This document shows, piece by piece, positions 7,438 through 17,278 of a stretch of 64,000 nucleotides of DNA (position 1 is its first letter; each line of letters begins with the position of its first letter). Below the pieces are notes generated by a model. That model made no database searches, was not told the origin of the DNA, and worked only from the letters and a program-made list of their open reading frames with translations. The stretch spans positions 4,092,001-4,156,000 of the forward strand of contig NZ_AP017313.1 in assembly GCF_002355435.1 (NCBI RefSeq), given 5' to 3'. This DNA is from Mucilaginibacter gotjawali. GTDB taxonomy: Bacteria > Bacteroidota > Bacteroidia > Sphingobacteriales > Sphingobacteriaceae. The translations under genes were made by a program, and so were the position numbers.

Positions 7438-9099
7438 ATGAAAAGAAGAACAGTTATTAAGGGGCTGGCGACAGGATTGTCATCATTATACCTTTCCAGG
7501 GTATATGCGGGTAATTATTTTAGTTCAACATCCAATCCCGGTTTGGCGCCGGGCCCGTTTCAGCCAAATTGGGAGTCGTTATCAAAGTACAAGGTGCCGG
7601 ATTGGTTCAGGGATGCCAAATTTGGTATCTGGGCTCATTGGGGCCCCCAATGCCAGCCTGAGCGGGGCGACTGGTATGGGCGCGGTATGTACCAGGAAGG
7701 CAGCGATCAGTACAAATTTCACTGCGAAAAATACGGGCATCCTTCAAAATTTGGCTTTAAAGACGTGATCCATGAATGGAAAGCCGAAAACTGGGACCCT
7801 GAAGGATTGGTTGAGCTTTATAAAAAAGCGGGTGCGCAATATTTTGTTGCTTTAGCCAATCATCACGACAATTTTGACCTTTACGATAGTAAATATCAGA
7901 AATGGAACTCAACCCGGATCGGGCCCGGAAAAGACCTGATTGGCGGCTGGGCAAAAGCGGCTAAAAAAAATGGCCTGCCTTTTGGTGTCAGTGTTCATGC
8001 GAGTCACGCCTGGCGATGGTATGAAACGGCACAGCGGTCGGATAAAACCGGGACTTACGCCGGCATTCCTTACGATGGCAAGATGACGGCAGCAGATGGC
8101 AAGGGTAAATGGTGGGATGGTTATGATCCGCAGGAATTATATGAACAAAACCATCCTTTGAGCCTGAACAGCCTGGATGACAACTCAATTGGCGAACAAT
8201 GGGACTGGAGCCACGGTGCAAATCAACCTTCAAAAGCTTATTGCGAAAAATTTTATAAACGCACCATCGATCTTATTGAAAAATACGAGCCCGAACTTTT
8301 GTATTTTGATGATACCGCATTGCCACTGTGGCCTGTAAGTGATGCTGGCTTGCGCATTGCCTCGCATTTCTATAACTCCAGCATTAAAAGGCATGGAGAT
8401 CTTCGGGCGGTGCTTACCGGGAAGATCCTGGATGAAAAACAGCGCAAGTGCATGGTTTGGGACATTGAGCGGGGACAAAGCAACCAGATTGAGCCTTTAC
8501 CCTGGCAAACTGATACCTGTATTGGCGGCTGGCATTACGACCGCAGGATTTTTGAACAGCATGGGTATAAAAGCGGTAAAACAGTTGTTCATACCCTTGC
8601 CGATGTGGTGAGCAAAAACGGCAACCTGCTTTTAAATATCCCCGTTAGGGGCGATGGCACCATTGATGCCGATGAACGTGCTGTTGTTGACGAAATTACC
8701 GGTTGGATACAGGTGAATAAGGAATGTATTTTTGGCAGCCGCCCATGGAAGGTATTTGGTGAAGGCCCCGCTATGGAATCAAGTGCACAATTAAGTGCGC
8801 AAGGCTTTAACGAGGGAAAGGGTAAACCATTTGGTGCAGAGGATGTCCGTTTTACTATAAACGGAAATACCTTGTACGCAATTGTATTGGGCTGGCCAGG
8901 CGAAAAGGATGCAGTTATTAAATCCCTGGCCACCCAATCAGCGCAGCTGAGCGGCCGTAAAATAGATGGTGTAACCTTACTTGGTTATAATGGAAAATTG
9001 GAATGGTCGCAAACACAGGAAGGGCTAAAAGTAAAAATGCCCGCAGAGCAACCGTGCAAACATGCTATTGTACTTAAAATCAATGGCGCTATTAGTTAA
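7438..9099 (+). CDS. Alpha-L-fucosidase, GH29
   Basis: A 553-residue exported retaining glycosidase that removes terminal alpha-L-fucose (some GH29 members accept alpha-L-galactose). The N-terminus MKRRTVIKGLATGLSSLYL has a twin-arginine pair and a hydrophobic core, which suggests Tat-type or atypical Sec export. The GH29 catalytic domain starts with VPDWFRDAKFGIWAHWGP (54-70), includes the substrate-binding FVALANHHDNFDLYDS (His142-His143), and the nucleophile region ELLYFDDTALP with Asp291. A C-terminal beta domain (from about residue 440) ends the protein. It is the first gene after the divergent AraC regulator and precedes a zinc dehydrogenase by 81 bp. Confidence 0.93.
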   Translation: MKRRTVIKGLATGLSSLYLSRVYAGNYFSSTSNPGLAPGPFQPNWESLSKYKVPDWFRDAKFGIWAHWGPQCQPERGDWYGRGMYQEGSDQYKFHCEKYGHPSKFGFKDVIHEWKAENWDPEGLVELYKKAGAQYFVALANHHDNFDLYDSKYQKWNSTRIGPGKDLIGGWAKAAKKNGLPFGVSVHASHAWRWYETAQRSDKTGTYAGIPYDGKMTAADGKGKWWDGYDPQELYEQNHPLSLNSLDDNSIGEQWDWSHGANQPSKAYCEKFYKRTIDLIEKYEPELLYFDDTALPLWPVSDAGLRIASHFYNSSIKRHGDLRAVLTGKILDEKQRKCMVWDIERGQSNQIEPLPWQTDTCIGGWHYDRRIFEQHGYKSGKTVVHTLADVVSKNGNLLLNIPVRGDGTIDADERAVVDEITGWIQVNKECIFGSRPWKVFGEGPAMESSAQLSAQGFNEGKGKPFGAEDVRFTINGNTLYAIVLGWPGEKDAVIKSLATQSAQLSGRKIDGVTLLGYNGKLEWSQTQEGLKVKMPAEQPCKHAIVLKINGAIS

Positions 9100-9180
9100 T
9101 CGCTGAATAAAACGCCGGTAAGGGGTGGTGCTCTTTTGCGGGCGCGGCCATCATCATTACCCATAAATTAAAGCAGATAA

Positions 9181-10194
9181 ATGAAAACATTGGTATGCGT
9201 TGAACCCGGAAGGTTTGAATTTGAGGAACGGGACGCGCCGGTTTTGAAAGAAGACCATGCGATTATAAAGATCAGGAGAATAGGGATCTGTGGAACTGAT
9301 TTGCATGCATTTGAAGGCACACAGCCTTATTTTGAATACCCCCGTGTTTTAGGCCATGAGTTGGCTGGTGATTTGGTAGCTTTTAATAATGCACCAGGTT
9401 TTACACTGGGTGAAAAGGTAACATTTATACCTTATTTTAATTGCGGCAATTGTATTGCCTGCCGCTCGGGCGGCCCTAATTTTTGTGTAAATATTAAAGT
9501 TTGTGGTGTACACATTGATGGGGGTATGGCTGAATACCTGATGGTACCATCACCATCGCTGATACATGGAGACGGGCTTGGTGTTGATGAACTGGCATTG
9601 ATTGAACCATTGGCTATTGGTGCCCATGGAATAAAACGCGCCAATATTAAGCCGGGCGAGTTTGTATTGGTAATTGGCGCCGGCCCGATAGGTTTAGGCA
9701 CGATGGAGTTTGCCCGTATTGCCGGGGCAAAAGTAATTGCATTAGATATTAATGAGGCACGCCTTAAGTTTTGTAAAGAAAAAATCAAGGTCGATCATGC
9801 CATAAATGCGCTTTCAAATACCGTATTACAGCAGTTAATGGAAATTACGAATGGCGACATGCCAACTGTAGTGATTGATGCAACGGGGAACCTTAAAGCA
9901 ATTAATAATGCGTTTCAATATATGGCCCATGGCGCCAGGTATGTTTTGATAGGGTTGCAGAAAGGCGATATCAGCTTCAGCCATCCTGAATTCCACAAAC
10001 GGGAAGGAACATTAATGAGCAGCAGGAATGCACTGCGCCCGGATTTTGAACATGTTATTGATTGTTTGAAGAAAGGAATGGTTGACCCGTCAACCTATAT
10101 TACCCACCGTGCTGATTTTGACCAGGTAAAAGATGAATTTGAAAGCTGGCTGAGACCGGAAAATGGCGTGATAAAAGCGATGGTTTCAATGTGA
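9181..10194 (+). CDS. Zinc-dependent MDR dehydrogenase, L-galactonate dehydrogenase (LgoD)-like
   Basis: A 337-residue cytosolic NAD(P)-dependent alcohol dehydrogenase of the medium-chain family. Catalytic zinc ligands are Cys37 (GICGTD) and His59-Glu60 (GHE). The structural zinc loop is Cys88, 91, 94 and 102. The Rossmann motif GAGPIG is at 166-171. From memory the sequence follows E. coli L-galactonate-5-dehydrogenase (YjjN/LgoD) closely, including PRVLGHE, GVHIDGG, the IEPLAIGAH block and the region HPEFHKREGT...SRNA. The inference is oxidation of a sugar acid or deoxysugar derivative released by the neighbouring fucosidase; the exact substrate (L-fuconate- or L-galactonate-like) is not established. 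It is probably cotranscribed with the GH29 gene. Confidence 0.82.
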   Translation: MKTLVCVEPGRFEFEERDAPVLKEDHAIIKIRRIGICGTDLHAFEGTQPYFEYPRVLGHELAGDLVAFNNAPGFTLGEKVTFIPYFNCGNCIACRSGGPNFCVNIKVCGVHIDGGMAEYLMVPSPSLIHGDGLGVDELALIEPLAIGAHGIKRANIKPGEFVLVIGAGPIGLGTMEFARIAGAKVIALDINEARLKFCKEKIKVDHAINALSNTVLQQLMEITNGDMPTVVIDATGNLKAINNAFQYMAHGARYVLIGLQKGDISFSHPEFHKREGTLMSSRNALRPDFEHVIDCLKKGMVDPSTYITHRADFDQVKDEFESWLRPENGVIKAMVSM

Positions 10195-10252
10195 CCATTT
10201 ACCATACGGGTTTCCTGCCGTGCTCTGCGCGCCACTTTTGTTTTATTATTAT

Positions 10253-10282
10253 GTGCTCGCACACGCATTTTTTTTATATTTG
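10253..10282 (+). promoter_or_regulatory. LacI-type operator 1 plus -7 box, upstream of GH31
   Basis: Operator TGTGCTCGCACACGCA at 10253-10268, followed after 6 bases by the -7 box TATATTTG (10275-10282). The ATG of the GH31 gene is at 10308. Two other copies (14075, 25501) share TGTG-YN-CG-N-ACACGCA with a central CG, typical of LacI-family operators. The overlap with the -33 region suggests repression. Confidence 0.75.
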
Positions 10283-10307
10283 ATTTCAAATCGTCAAATA
10301 CCTGCAA

Positions 10308-11924
10308 ATGGAAAGAAAACTGTTAATAATCATCTTATTTTTATTTCTGTATAATACCACATTTTCACAAAGTTCAAATTATAAGCCTAAACGAATTATA
10401 AAAATCAACAAGGGCGAAAAGTGGTTTGGCGGAACTGTTGATGATGGTTTTGTAATGCCATTTACTGACGGGTATAAATTAAATCTTTACGGCAATAATA
10501 AAGGCAACCAGGCGGCGCCTTTATTATTATCCACCAATGGCCGTTTTATCTGGAGTGATCAGCCGTTTGAATTCAGCTTCAGTAATGGACAGCTGATCAT
10601 TGACAAAGCCCTAGATAGCGTGGTGGTTGTAAACGCTGGGACATCCCTTTCGGATGCATTTAAGCTGGCAAGTAAGAAAAACTTTGCACCGGGCGGTAAA
10701 ATGCCCGACAGCCTGTTATTTAGCCGCCCGCAATATAATACCTGGATTGAATTAGCCTATAATCAAAATCAAACCGATATATTAAAGTACGCTCACCAGG
10801 TGATCGATAATGGTTTCCCTGCAGGTGTTTTGATGATTGATGATCACTGGGCCGATTATTATGGTAAATTCAGCTTTAGAAAGGATAGGTTTCCTGATCC
10901 GGCATCCATGATAGATCAGCTTCATCTTTTAGGGTTTAAAGTAATGCTATGGGTATCGCCGTTTATTTCCTCCGACTCCGAAATCTTTCAAACATTGAAT
11001 GATAAAAAGCTTTTATTAATGGATAATAAAGGCGATAAAACCCTTACATGGGATAAAGCAGACCAGGCTGCAATCATACACTGGTGGAATGGCTACAGCG
11101 CTTTATTGGACTTTACCAATCCTAAAGCAGTGGAATGGTATAGTGATCAGTTGCATAACATGGTTACAAACTATAAACTGGATGGCTTTAAATTCGATGC
11201 GGGCGACATGGAATTTTACTCCGGAAATATGGTATCCTTTAAAGCTGCGTCACCCAACGAACAAACATCCCTTTGGGGTGATTTTGGATTATCCTATCCG
11301 CTGAATGAGTACCGCGCTATGTGGAAAAAAGGCGGGCAGCCCTTAGCTGAACGATTGCGCGATAAAAAGCACTCATGGGAAGATTTGCAAAAACTGATAC
11401 CGGATATTACTGTAGCCGGGCTGCTTGGTTACCAGTTTACCTGCCCGGATATGATTGGCGGCGGTGAATATGGTTCATTTATCGGGCTGGCTAAAATCGA
11501 CCAGGATCTGGTCGTCAGATCCGCCCAGTGCAGCGCCTTAATGCCCATGATGCAATTTTCTGTAGCGCCATGGAGGATATTGGATTCCGTTCATCTTAAA
11601 GCCGTAAAAAAAGCAGTGGATATAAGGATGGCTTATACGCCATATATTATGAAAACTGTAAGACGATCAGCCTTAAGCGGCGAACCCGTCATTCGAAACC
11701 TGGCGTATCAATTTCCTGGACAGGGCCTGGATACCGTCAGGGACCAGTTTATGTTAGGTGACGCACTGATGATCGCCCCCCTGGTAAACAAAGGCAACAG
11801 CAGAAAGATCATTTTCCCGGCAGGGAAGTGGAAATATTCCAATGGGAAAGTATTTGAAGGGCCGGCAACAAAAACCCTCGGGGTAGCGTTGGATCAAATC
11901 CCCGTTTTCGAAAAAATACAGTGA
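10308..11924 (+). CDS. Glycoside hydrolase family 31 (MYORG-like subgroup)
   Basis: A 538-residue secreted retaining alpha-glycosidase. A signal peptide is clear (hydrophobic 5-18, ending TTFSQ). After a beta-sandwich N-terminal domain, the TIM barrel starts near 135 (RPQYNTWIELAYNQNQ), with VLMIDDHWADYYG at 174-186, VMLWVSPFISSD, and the nucleophile motif DGFKFDAGD with Asp297. The short length and the KFDAG-D/E motif recall the subgroup containing animal MYORG, which is reported as an alpha-galactosidase. Substrate here is therefore guessed as an alpha-galactoside or related sugar. It is preceded by operator 1 and followed by the LacI regulator, so it is the first gene of that regulatory unit. 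Confidence 0.85.
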   Translation: MERKLLIIILFLFLYNTTFSQSSNYKPKRIIKINKGEKWFGGTVDDGFVMPFTDGYKLNLYGNNKGNQAAPLLLSTNGRFIWSDQPFEFSFSNGQLIIDKALDSVVVVNAGTSLSDAFKLASKKNFAPGGKMPDSLLFSRPQYNTWIELAYNQNQTDILKYAHQVIDNGFPAGVLMIDDHWADYYGKFSFRKDRFPDPASMIDQLHLLGFKVMLWVSPFISSDSEIFQTLNDKKLLLMDNKGDKTLTWDKADQAAIIHWWNGYSALLDFTNPKAVEWYSDQLHNMVTNYKLDGFKFDAGDMEFYSGNMVSFKAASPNEQTSLWGDFGLSYPLNEYRAMWKKGGQPLAERLRDKKHSWEDLQKLIPDITVAGLLGYQFTCPDMIGGGEYGSFIGLAKIDQDLVVRSAQCSALMPMMQFSVAPWRILDSVHLKAVKKAVDIRMAYTPYIMKTVRRSALSGEPVIRNLAYQFPGQGLDTVRDQFMLGDALMIAPLVNKGNSRKIIFPAGKWKYSNGKVFEGPATKTLGVALDQIPVFEKIQ

Positions 11925-12085
11925 TCATTTACCGCTGTATATAACCCTCCTACCCACAGTGTTATAAATCGTTCAACACCATGGCATCGAAGTTTTTTCA
12001 GCAATTGTAAACGCATTGTCCCCGCTGAACTGACTAAAGGATATTTTTTCGTTAATTTGTGTGTGATATCCATCATCTTGTAGTA

Positions 12086-13189
12086 ATGAAAAAAAAACTT
12101 GTTCCATCGAATTTGCCCGTACGAATTAAAGATATAGCACTAAAAGCAAACGTGTCAACAGGTACAGTAGATAGGGTTATCCATAACCGTGGCCGGGTAG
12201 CAGACGATGTAAAAGAGCGTGTATTAAAAATAGTTAAAGAACTTAACTACGAGCCGAATATGATGGCCCGTATGCTCGGTTCTAAAAGACAGTATTACTT
12301 TGCCGCACTCCTCCCCGATCATCACTATGATAATTTTTGGCTTGCACCTAAATTGGGGATCGAAAAAGCTGAACAGGACTTAAAGCAGTATGGTGTAACG
12401 GTTGAACAATTTGTTTTTGACCCCCAGGACGTAAACTCCTACGTTGCCAAAGCCAATGAGATAACCCAAAAAATGCCTGACGGGATTTTGCTTTCACCCA
12501 TATATTATAAGGAAACGTTAATGTTTTTTGAAAAGTGGAAAGAACAAGCAATTCCTTTCGTCCTGTTTAATACCCAGATAGCGGATTATGACCCTTTAAG
12601 TTACATAGGGCAGGATTCATACCAAAGTGGCCAGGTGGCCGCAAAATTAGTGCATTACGGACAGCCCTCCCCTTGCTCTATCTTAATAGCCCATATTGAT
12701 GAAGAATTAAGTAATGCGCAGCACCTGGTGAAAAAGGAACAGGGCTTTAAGAATTATTTTGTACAAAACAACCTGGAGCATCAGTATAATATTTTAAGAG
12801 TTGAACTTAAAAGATCCAGCCAATCCAGCTTTATAAAAAAGTTGGACGAGATTTTTGAGAAAACCATTGATCTTAAACAAATATTTGTAACCACCTCGCA
12901 GGCATATGACGTAGCGAAATATTTGGAACAAAAGTATATTACACACATCAAGCTTATAGGTTACGACTTGATTCCACCAAATTTACACTACCTGGAGAAA
13001 GGTAATATCAGTTTTCTGATTAACCAAAACCCAAAAGGGCAAGGTTATTGGGGTATTTACCAGCTGGCAGAACACCTGGTTTTCAAAAAAGAAGTACCTA
13101 TACTTAAATACCTTCCTTTAGATATTGTAACCAAAGAAAATCTGAATTATTTTTTGGATGAGAAGGACCCGTTTATTGCTAATTTCTAA
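12086..13189 (+). CDS. LacI-family transcriptional regulator
   Basis: A 367-residue repressor-type regulator. Residues about 12-65 hold the LacI helix-turn-helix and hinge helix (VRIKDIALKANVSTGTVDRVIHNRG, then VADDVKERVLKIVKELNYEPN); the rest is a periplasmic-binding-protein-like sugar sensor domain (YYFAALLPDHHYDNFW, PDGILLSPIYYKE, ILIAHIDEE, LIGYDLIPPN). The ATG at 12086 is preferred over an in-frame ATG at 12059 because homologues begin just before the HTH. It lies 161 bp after the GH31 gene in the same direction. Three matching operators in front of GH31, susC and the kinase operon make this protein the obvious binder, including of its own unit. The inducer is probably a sugar or sugar phosphate from the glycan. 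Confidence 0.9.
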   Translation: MKKKLVPSNLPVRIKDIALKANVSTGTVDRVIHNRGRVADDVKERVLKIVKELNYEPNMMARMLGSKRQYYFAALLPDHHYDNFWLAPKLGIEKAEQDLKQYGVTVEQFVFDPQDVNSYVAKANEITQKMPDGILLSPIYYKETLMFFEKWKEQAIPFVLFNTQIADYDPLSYIGQDSYQSGQVAAKLVHYGQPSPCSILIAHIDEELSNAQHLVKKEQGFKNYFVQNNLEHQYNILRVELKRSSQSSFIKKLDEIFEKTIDLKQIFVTTSQAYDVAKYLEQKYITHIKLIGYDLIPPNLHYLEKGNISFLINQNPKGQGYWGIYQLAEHLVFKKEVPILKYLPLDIVTKENLNYFLDEKDPFIANF

Positions 13190-13233
13190 GCATAAGGGTT
13201 TATTTGTTAATTAAAACATCTTAGGCGGCACTT

Positions 13234-13241
13234 TATTTTTG
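13234..13241 (+). promoter_or_regulatory. -7 promoter box TATTTTTG
   Basis: TAnnTTTG box 16 bases upstream of the ATG at 13258, so this gene can be transcribed separately from lacI. No operator copy is present here. Confidence 0.5.
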
Positions 13242-13257
13242 CCGTTATAATTACAAA

Positions 13258-13902
13258 ATGAAGTATCTCCGTGTTCCCTTTGTTTCAACAATTACAGCCG
13301 CTACTGCAATTACAGATGTCTCTTTTTTTTTAAACGGAGCAACAAGACATAGCATTGACAACTTATTGTGGAGTAATAGTGGCTATAAACCAAATGTTTC
13401 GTTTGCTATTGCATATACAAGCGAAAGCATTTTATTGAAATACTTTGTAACTGAAAAATATACCACAGCAGTATATCACGAAATTAATGATCCTGTTTTT
13501 GAAGATACCTGTGTTGAATTTTTTATTGCCTTTGGTGATGATAAGAATTACTATAATTTAGAATTTAACCGGCTGGGCACCCCCCTTGTCGGTTACGGCC
13601 CGGGCAAGCAGGATCGAACCCTCCTGCAAAATGCCTCTATTTCTCAAATAAAAAGTCTGGGTAAAATGGCATCAGAACCTGATGCAGAGGGCCATATAGA
13701 ATGGGAGCTAGCTTTATGCATACCTTTATCGTTGTTTGTTCACCATCATATTAACCCGTTAACTGACAGCATTGGACGGGTAAATTTCTTTAAATGCGGC
13801 GACAATCTCCCTGAGCCGCACTTTTTAAGCTGGAGCAGCGTTGACAGCCCTCTGCCTGATTTCCATTTGCCGGAATTTTTTGGCACCATTCAGTTCATTT
13901 AA
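13258..13902 (+). CDS. CBM9-like carbohydrate-binding protein
   Basis: A 214-residue protein made of a single family-9-like carbohydrate-binding (DOMON-related) beta-sandwich. Recognisable blocks are NLLWSNSGYKPNVSFAIAYT, ILLKYFVTEKY, the motif VFEDTCVEFFIAF (about 80-92), YYNLEFNRLG and the closing strand HIEWELALCIPLSLF. No obvious signal peptide is present; the first 20 residues are only moderately hydrophobic, so it may be cytoplasmic or non-classically placed. Similar small CBM9-like proteins often accompany Bacteroidota glycan loci. Binding target unknown. It sits between lacI and the susC promoter region. Confidence 0.75.
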   Translation: MKYLRVPFVSTITAATAITDVSFFLNGATRHSIDNLLWSNSGYKPNVSFAIAYTSESILLKYFVTEKYTTAVYHEINDPVFEDTCVEFFIAFGDDKNYYNLEFNRLGTPLVGYGPGKQDRTLLQNASISQIKSLGKMASEPDAEGHIEWELALCIPLSLFVHHHINPLTDSIGRVNFFKCGDNLPEPHFLSWSSVDSPLPDFHLPEFFGTIQFI

Positions 13903-14074
13903 AAGACATTAACTGATTCTTTGACTGATTTATTGATCCTAAAGATAAATGACAGTTAAAACATTACCAATTTGTCAATAAATATCACAATTTTATTGAG
14001 TTTTTTACCTTTTTAACATCAATTTAATATTAAAATAATAAAAATGCATTTTTTACGAAAAAAATAATTTTCTA
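13903..14074. other. AT-rich intergenic leader of the susC region
   Basis: Together with 14075-14261 this makes a 359-bp gap. The first part is AT-rich without ORFs or strong hairpins. The only clear signals in the gap are the operator and -7 box at 14075-14109. Confidence 0.5.
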
Positions 14075-14109
14075 TGTGTGCGAACACGCAATTAAATTAC
14101 ATATATTTG
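14075..14109 (+). promoter_or_regulatory. LacI-type operator 2 plus -7 box, upstream of susC
   Basis: Operator TGTGTGCGAACACGCA at 14075-14090 and -7 box TATATTTG at 14102-14109. The transcript would have a leader of about 145 bases before the susC ATG at 14262. Same operator family as at 10253 and 25501. Confidence 0.75.
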
Positions 14110-14261
14110 TTTTAGCGATCAAATACACTTAATAATGAACGTATATGGAGATATATACACAATTAAATTTTGCGTATTCGGCGACACCTATTTTTTTTTG
14201 CAATTAACATTAAACAAACTAAAATGCACTTATCCGTTAACATTCTTTTAAAAAAACAACT

Positions 14262-17200
14262 ATGTTCAATTTGAAAAAACTTTTACTCTTTCTTTTGTTG
14301 GTAGTGAGCTGTTGTAACCTTTTTGCCCAGGGCCGGGTGTTAAAAGGAAAGGTTACTGAAAAAGATGGCTCAGCATTACCCGGAGTTGTTATTGAAATAA
14401 AAGGCAACACTAAAAGCGCAGTCGCTTCGGGCCCGGATGGTTTCTTTTCCATAAACATTAGTGGCGCCGCTACTTTAGTGGCACACTCCATTGGTTACAC
14501 GGCTCAAACCATTAATGTAACCGCATCGCAAAACAACTTAACCATCGTAATGCAGGTGGACAACCAGCAATTAGGCGAGATTGTAATTACAGGTTATGCC
14601 AAACAAAAGAAAGGCAACCTTACAAGCGCTATTTCTGTAGTATCAGCAGATAAATTAAAAGATGTAACCAGCGACGATATTGGCGCTATGTTACAAGGCA
14701 AAGTTGCGGGTTTGCAGGTAGTCAATTCATCAGGTGCCCCCGGCAGCGCATCTGAAATCCGACTCAGGGGGGTATCCTCTGTAAATGCCTCGCAAAGCCC
14801 TTTATTTGTGGTTGATGGCATAATTGGAGGCAATTATGACCCTAATGACGTGGAAAGCGTAACAGTTTTAAAAGATGCCGGTGCTACTGCCATTTATGGT
14901 TCACAGGCAAATGGCGGCGTTATCATCGTAACTACCAAAAAAGCTAAGGGCGATAAAACGCAATATGAATTTAGTGCCACAACAGGTTTTAAAACCCCTG
15001 ATTTTGGCACCATGGTTATGATGAATAGCAGCGAGTTGTATCAAAACCAAAAGCAGTTGTTTCGTGATTACATTCCGGGCGCTGCCAATAACAGCTATGT
15101 AATTGATTTGGTTCAGTTTCAATCGCAGCGGCCGGCATCAATACTAAATACCAATACTAATTGGTTAACTACCTTATTTAAAAGCGCCCCTATTCAAAAT
15201 TACCATTTTTCTACATCAGGTAAAACGGCAAAGAACGAATATTACTTCGGCGCCACTTTTTATAACGAAGGCGGAACCTTTATGAACACTGATTTTAAAC
15301 GTGTTAATTTAAGGACAAACGATGTTTATCACTTTACCGACAAGATCACGATGACCAACAGCATTAATGTTAGCGGTACGCTGGGGAAAAGCTATGATTA
15401 TAATGACATTTATTACGCTTACTTAAATTTGCCATGGGATAACCCGTATGATGCTAATCATAATGCGATTTATGTTGATGGCAACTCTACTTTCAAATGG
15501 TGGTCAAGGGATAAAACAAACCCTATAAATACCATCCAAAACTCAAACCATCCTTATAAAAATTTTGATGTGAATTATGACCTCGGGCTGGATTTGCCTA
15601 TAACCCCCTGGTTATCATTTAATACATCAAACCGTTTAAGTGCATATTACGGGTACAGTTCAACTTATTACAGCCCCGCGGTCGAAGGATTTTATCATGG
15701 CACCGGGTATTTAAATAACCAAAGTTCGTTCAGCTATGGTGGCATTTCCACCAACTTACTGAAATTTAATTTTCAGTTTGGCAAAAGTGCATTGAACGGA
15801 ATAGCCGGTGTTGAGTTTGAGGGTAGTGAAAATGATTATATGGGTGCAAGCGGTAAGGGATTGCCGCTCGGACTGGCTGTATTGGATGTAGTGTCTAATA
15901 CGCAGACGGTAAACGGCTATTATAATACGCCATCAATCGTATCTTATCTTTCACAGGTAAATTACAGCTACCTTGGTCGCTACTTTTTAAGCGGATCCTT
16001 CCGGACAGACGGATCTTCAGCATTTCCTCCATCTAACCGTTATGCCTCTTTCCCATCTATATCTGCAGGATGGTTAGCAAGTAATGAGGATTTTTTAAAG
16101 GATAGCCACACCATTGACAATCTGAAATTGCGGGTAAGTTATGGTATTACCGGCACACAGGATATTGGTGCAGGCAGATACCTGGGTTTGTACTCGTTAA
16201 ATACACAATATAACTCATCTGTAGGCGCCACGCCTTACCAATTGGAAAGCCCGAATTTAACATGGGAAAGTAAACACCAGCTGGATGCAGGTTTCGATAT
16301 AGGCTTATTCCACCGCATTAACATTACGGTTGATGCCTATCACAATATTACAAAAAACCTGTTATTGCAGGTTGCCCAGCCCTTATCTGTTGGCTTTGAA
16401 ACCAAATGGGAAAATAAAGGACAGGTACTTAATAATGGGTTGGAGTTTGCTATCAATAGCGTAAATATAAAAAGCGCTAATTTTCAGTGGACAACCGATT
16501 TTAACATCAGCTTTAACAACAACAAACTACAGGGTTTCCCTTCAACAGTTGTTTCAACAGGCGCCAGTTCAGTTTCGCAAATTTACCGTAATGATGGTAA
16601 CCTGTACGAGTTCTATATGCCAAAATGGGAAGGGGTAAACCCGCAAACAGGCGCTCCCCAATGGGAAGTTGAAACTAAAGATAGCAAAGGCAATGTAACC
16701 TCTAAATCAGTTACTTCCAATTATGCTTTGGCAACTTTGGAGGAACAAGGTTCGGCCCTACCAAAATACCAGGGAGGTTTTAACAACGAGTTTAAATACA
16801 AGAAGTTTTTCTTGCGTGTAAATACTTACTTTGTATACGGTAACAAAATTTATAACGCAAATCTGAGCGAAGTACAAAATGACGGCAGCGAACCGTATCT
16901 GAACCAGATCGTTGCGCCAAAAGGCACTATCGTATGGACACATCCGGGTCAAATAGCGACAGATCCAAGCCCTCAGAATAACACTAACTCTACCTCACCG
17001 TCAACCAGGTATTTGAAAGACGGCAGTTACCTGAGTATAAGAAATATTGCATTGGGCTACAGCTTGCCCAAATCTTTCGTGCAGCGGCTGAAATTATCCG
17101 ATGTAAACGTATCTGTAAGCGCCGACAATGTATACACCTTTACCCATTACCTGGGCCAGGATCCGGCAACAACTATTACACCAGGTAATTTTATTACCCC

Positions 17201-17267
17201 TGGCGTTGCCGATTTTAAATACCCGGACAATCGTCAATTTTTATTGAACATAAATATCAAATTTTAA
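14262..17267 (+). CDS. SusC/RagA-family TonB-dependent glycan transporter
   Basis: A 1001-residue outer-membrane importer for oligosaccharides, energised by TonB. Order of parts: signal peptide (to NLFAQ, residue 24), carboxypeptidase-regulatory-like beta domain (VLKGKVTEKDGSALPGVVIE to about 100), TonB-box-like stretch LGEIVITGYAKQ, plug domain (VSADKLKDVTSDDIGAMLQG, then RLRGVSSVNASQSPLFVVDG and SVTVLKDAGATAIYGSQANG), then a 22-strand-type barrel ending in the aromatic terminal strand RQFLLNINIKF. Length and motif order are normal. It opens an operon with susD 11 bp downstream and is preceded by operator 2. Confidence 0.95.
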   Translation: MFNLKKLLLFLLLVVSCCNLFAQGRVLKGKVTEKDGSALPGVVIEIKGNTKSAVASGPDGFFSINISGAATLVAHSIGYTAQTINVTASQNNLTIVMQVDNQQLGEIVITGYAKQKKGNLTSAISVVSADKLKDVTSDDIGAMLQGKVAGLQVVNSSGAPGSASEIRLRGVSSVNASQSPLFVVDGIIGGNYDPNDVESVTVLKDAGATAIYGSQANGGVIIVTTKKAKGDKTQYEFSATTGFKTPDFGTMVMMNSSELYQNQKQLFRDYIPGAANNSYVIDLVQFQSQRPASILNTNTNWLTTLFKSAPIQNYHFSTSGKTAKNEYYFGATFYNEGGTFMNTDFKRVNLRTNDVYHFTDKITMTNSINVSGTLGKSYDYNDIYYAYLNLPWDNPYDANHNAIYVDGNSTFKWWSRDKTNPINTIQNSNHPYKNFDVNYDLGLDLPITPWLSFNTSNRLSAYYGYSSTYYSPAVEGFYHGTGYLNNQSSFSYGGISTNLLKFNFQFGKSALNGIAGVEFEGSENDYMGASGKGLPLGLAVLDVVSNTQTVNGYYNTPSIVSYLSQVNYSYLGRYFLSGSFRTDGSSAFPPSNRYASFPSISAGWLASNEDFLKDSHTIDNLKLRVSYGITGTQDIGAGRYLGLYSLNTQYNSSVGATPYQLESPNLTWESKHQLDAGFDIGLFHRINITVDAYHNITKNLLLQVAQPLSVGFETKWENKGQVLNNGLEFAINSVNIKSANFQWTTDFNISFNNNKLQGFPSTVVSTGASSVSQIYRNDGNLYEFYMPKWEGVNPQTGAPQWEVETKDSKGNVTSKSVTSNYALATLEEQGSALPKYQGGFNNEFKYKKFFLRVNTYFVYGNKIYNANLSEVQNDGSEPYLNQIVAPKGTIVWTHPGQIATDPSPQNNTNSTSPSTRYLKDGSYLSIRNIALGYSLPKSFVQRLKLSDVNVSVSADNVYTFTHYLGQDPATTITPGNFITPGVADFKYPDNRQFLLNINIKF

Positions 17268-17278
17268 AAGATCAGGTG

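Noticed and set aside
14134..14252. A 38-codon upstream ORF (MNVYGDIYTIKF...) in the susC leader
   Set aside because: No initiation signal or conservation evidence and an implausible Phe-rich composition; likely chance in AT-rich DNA.
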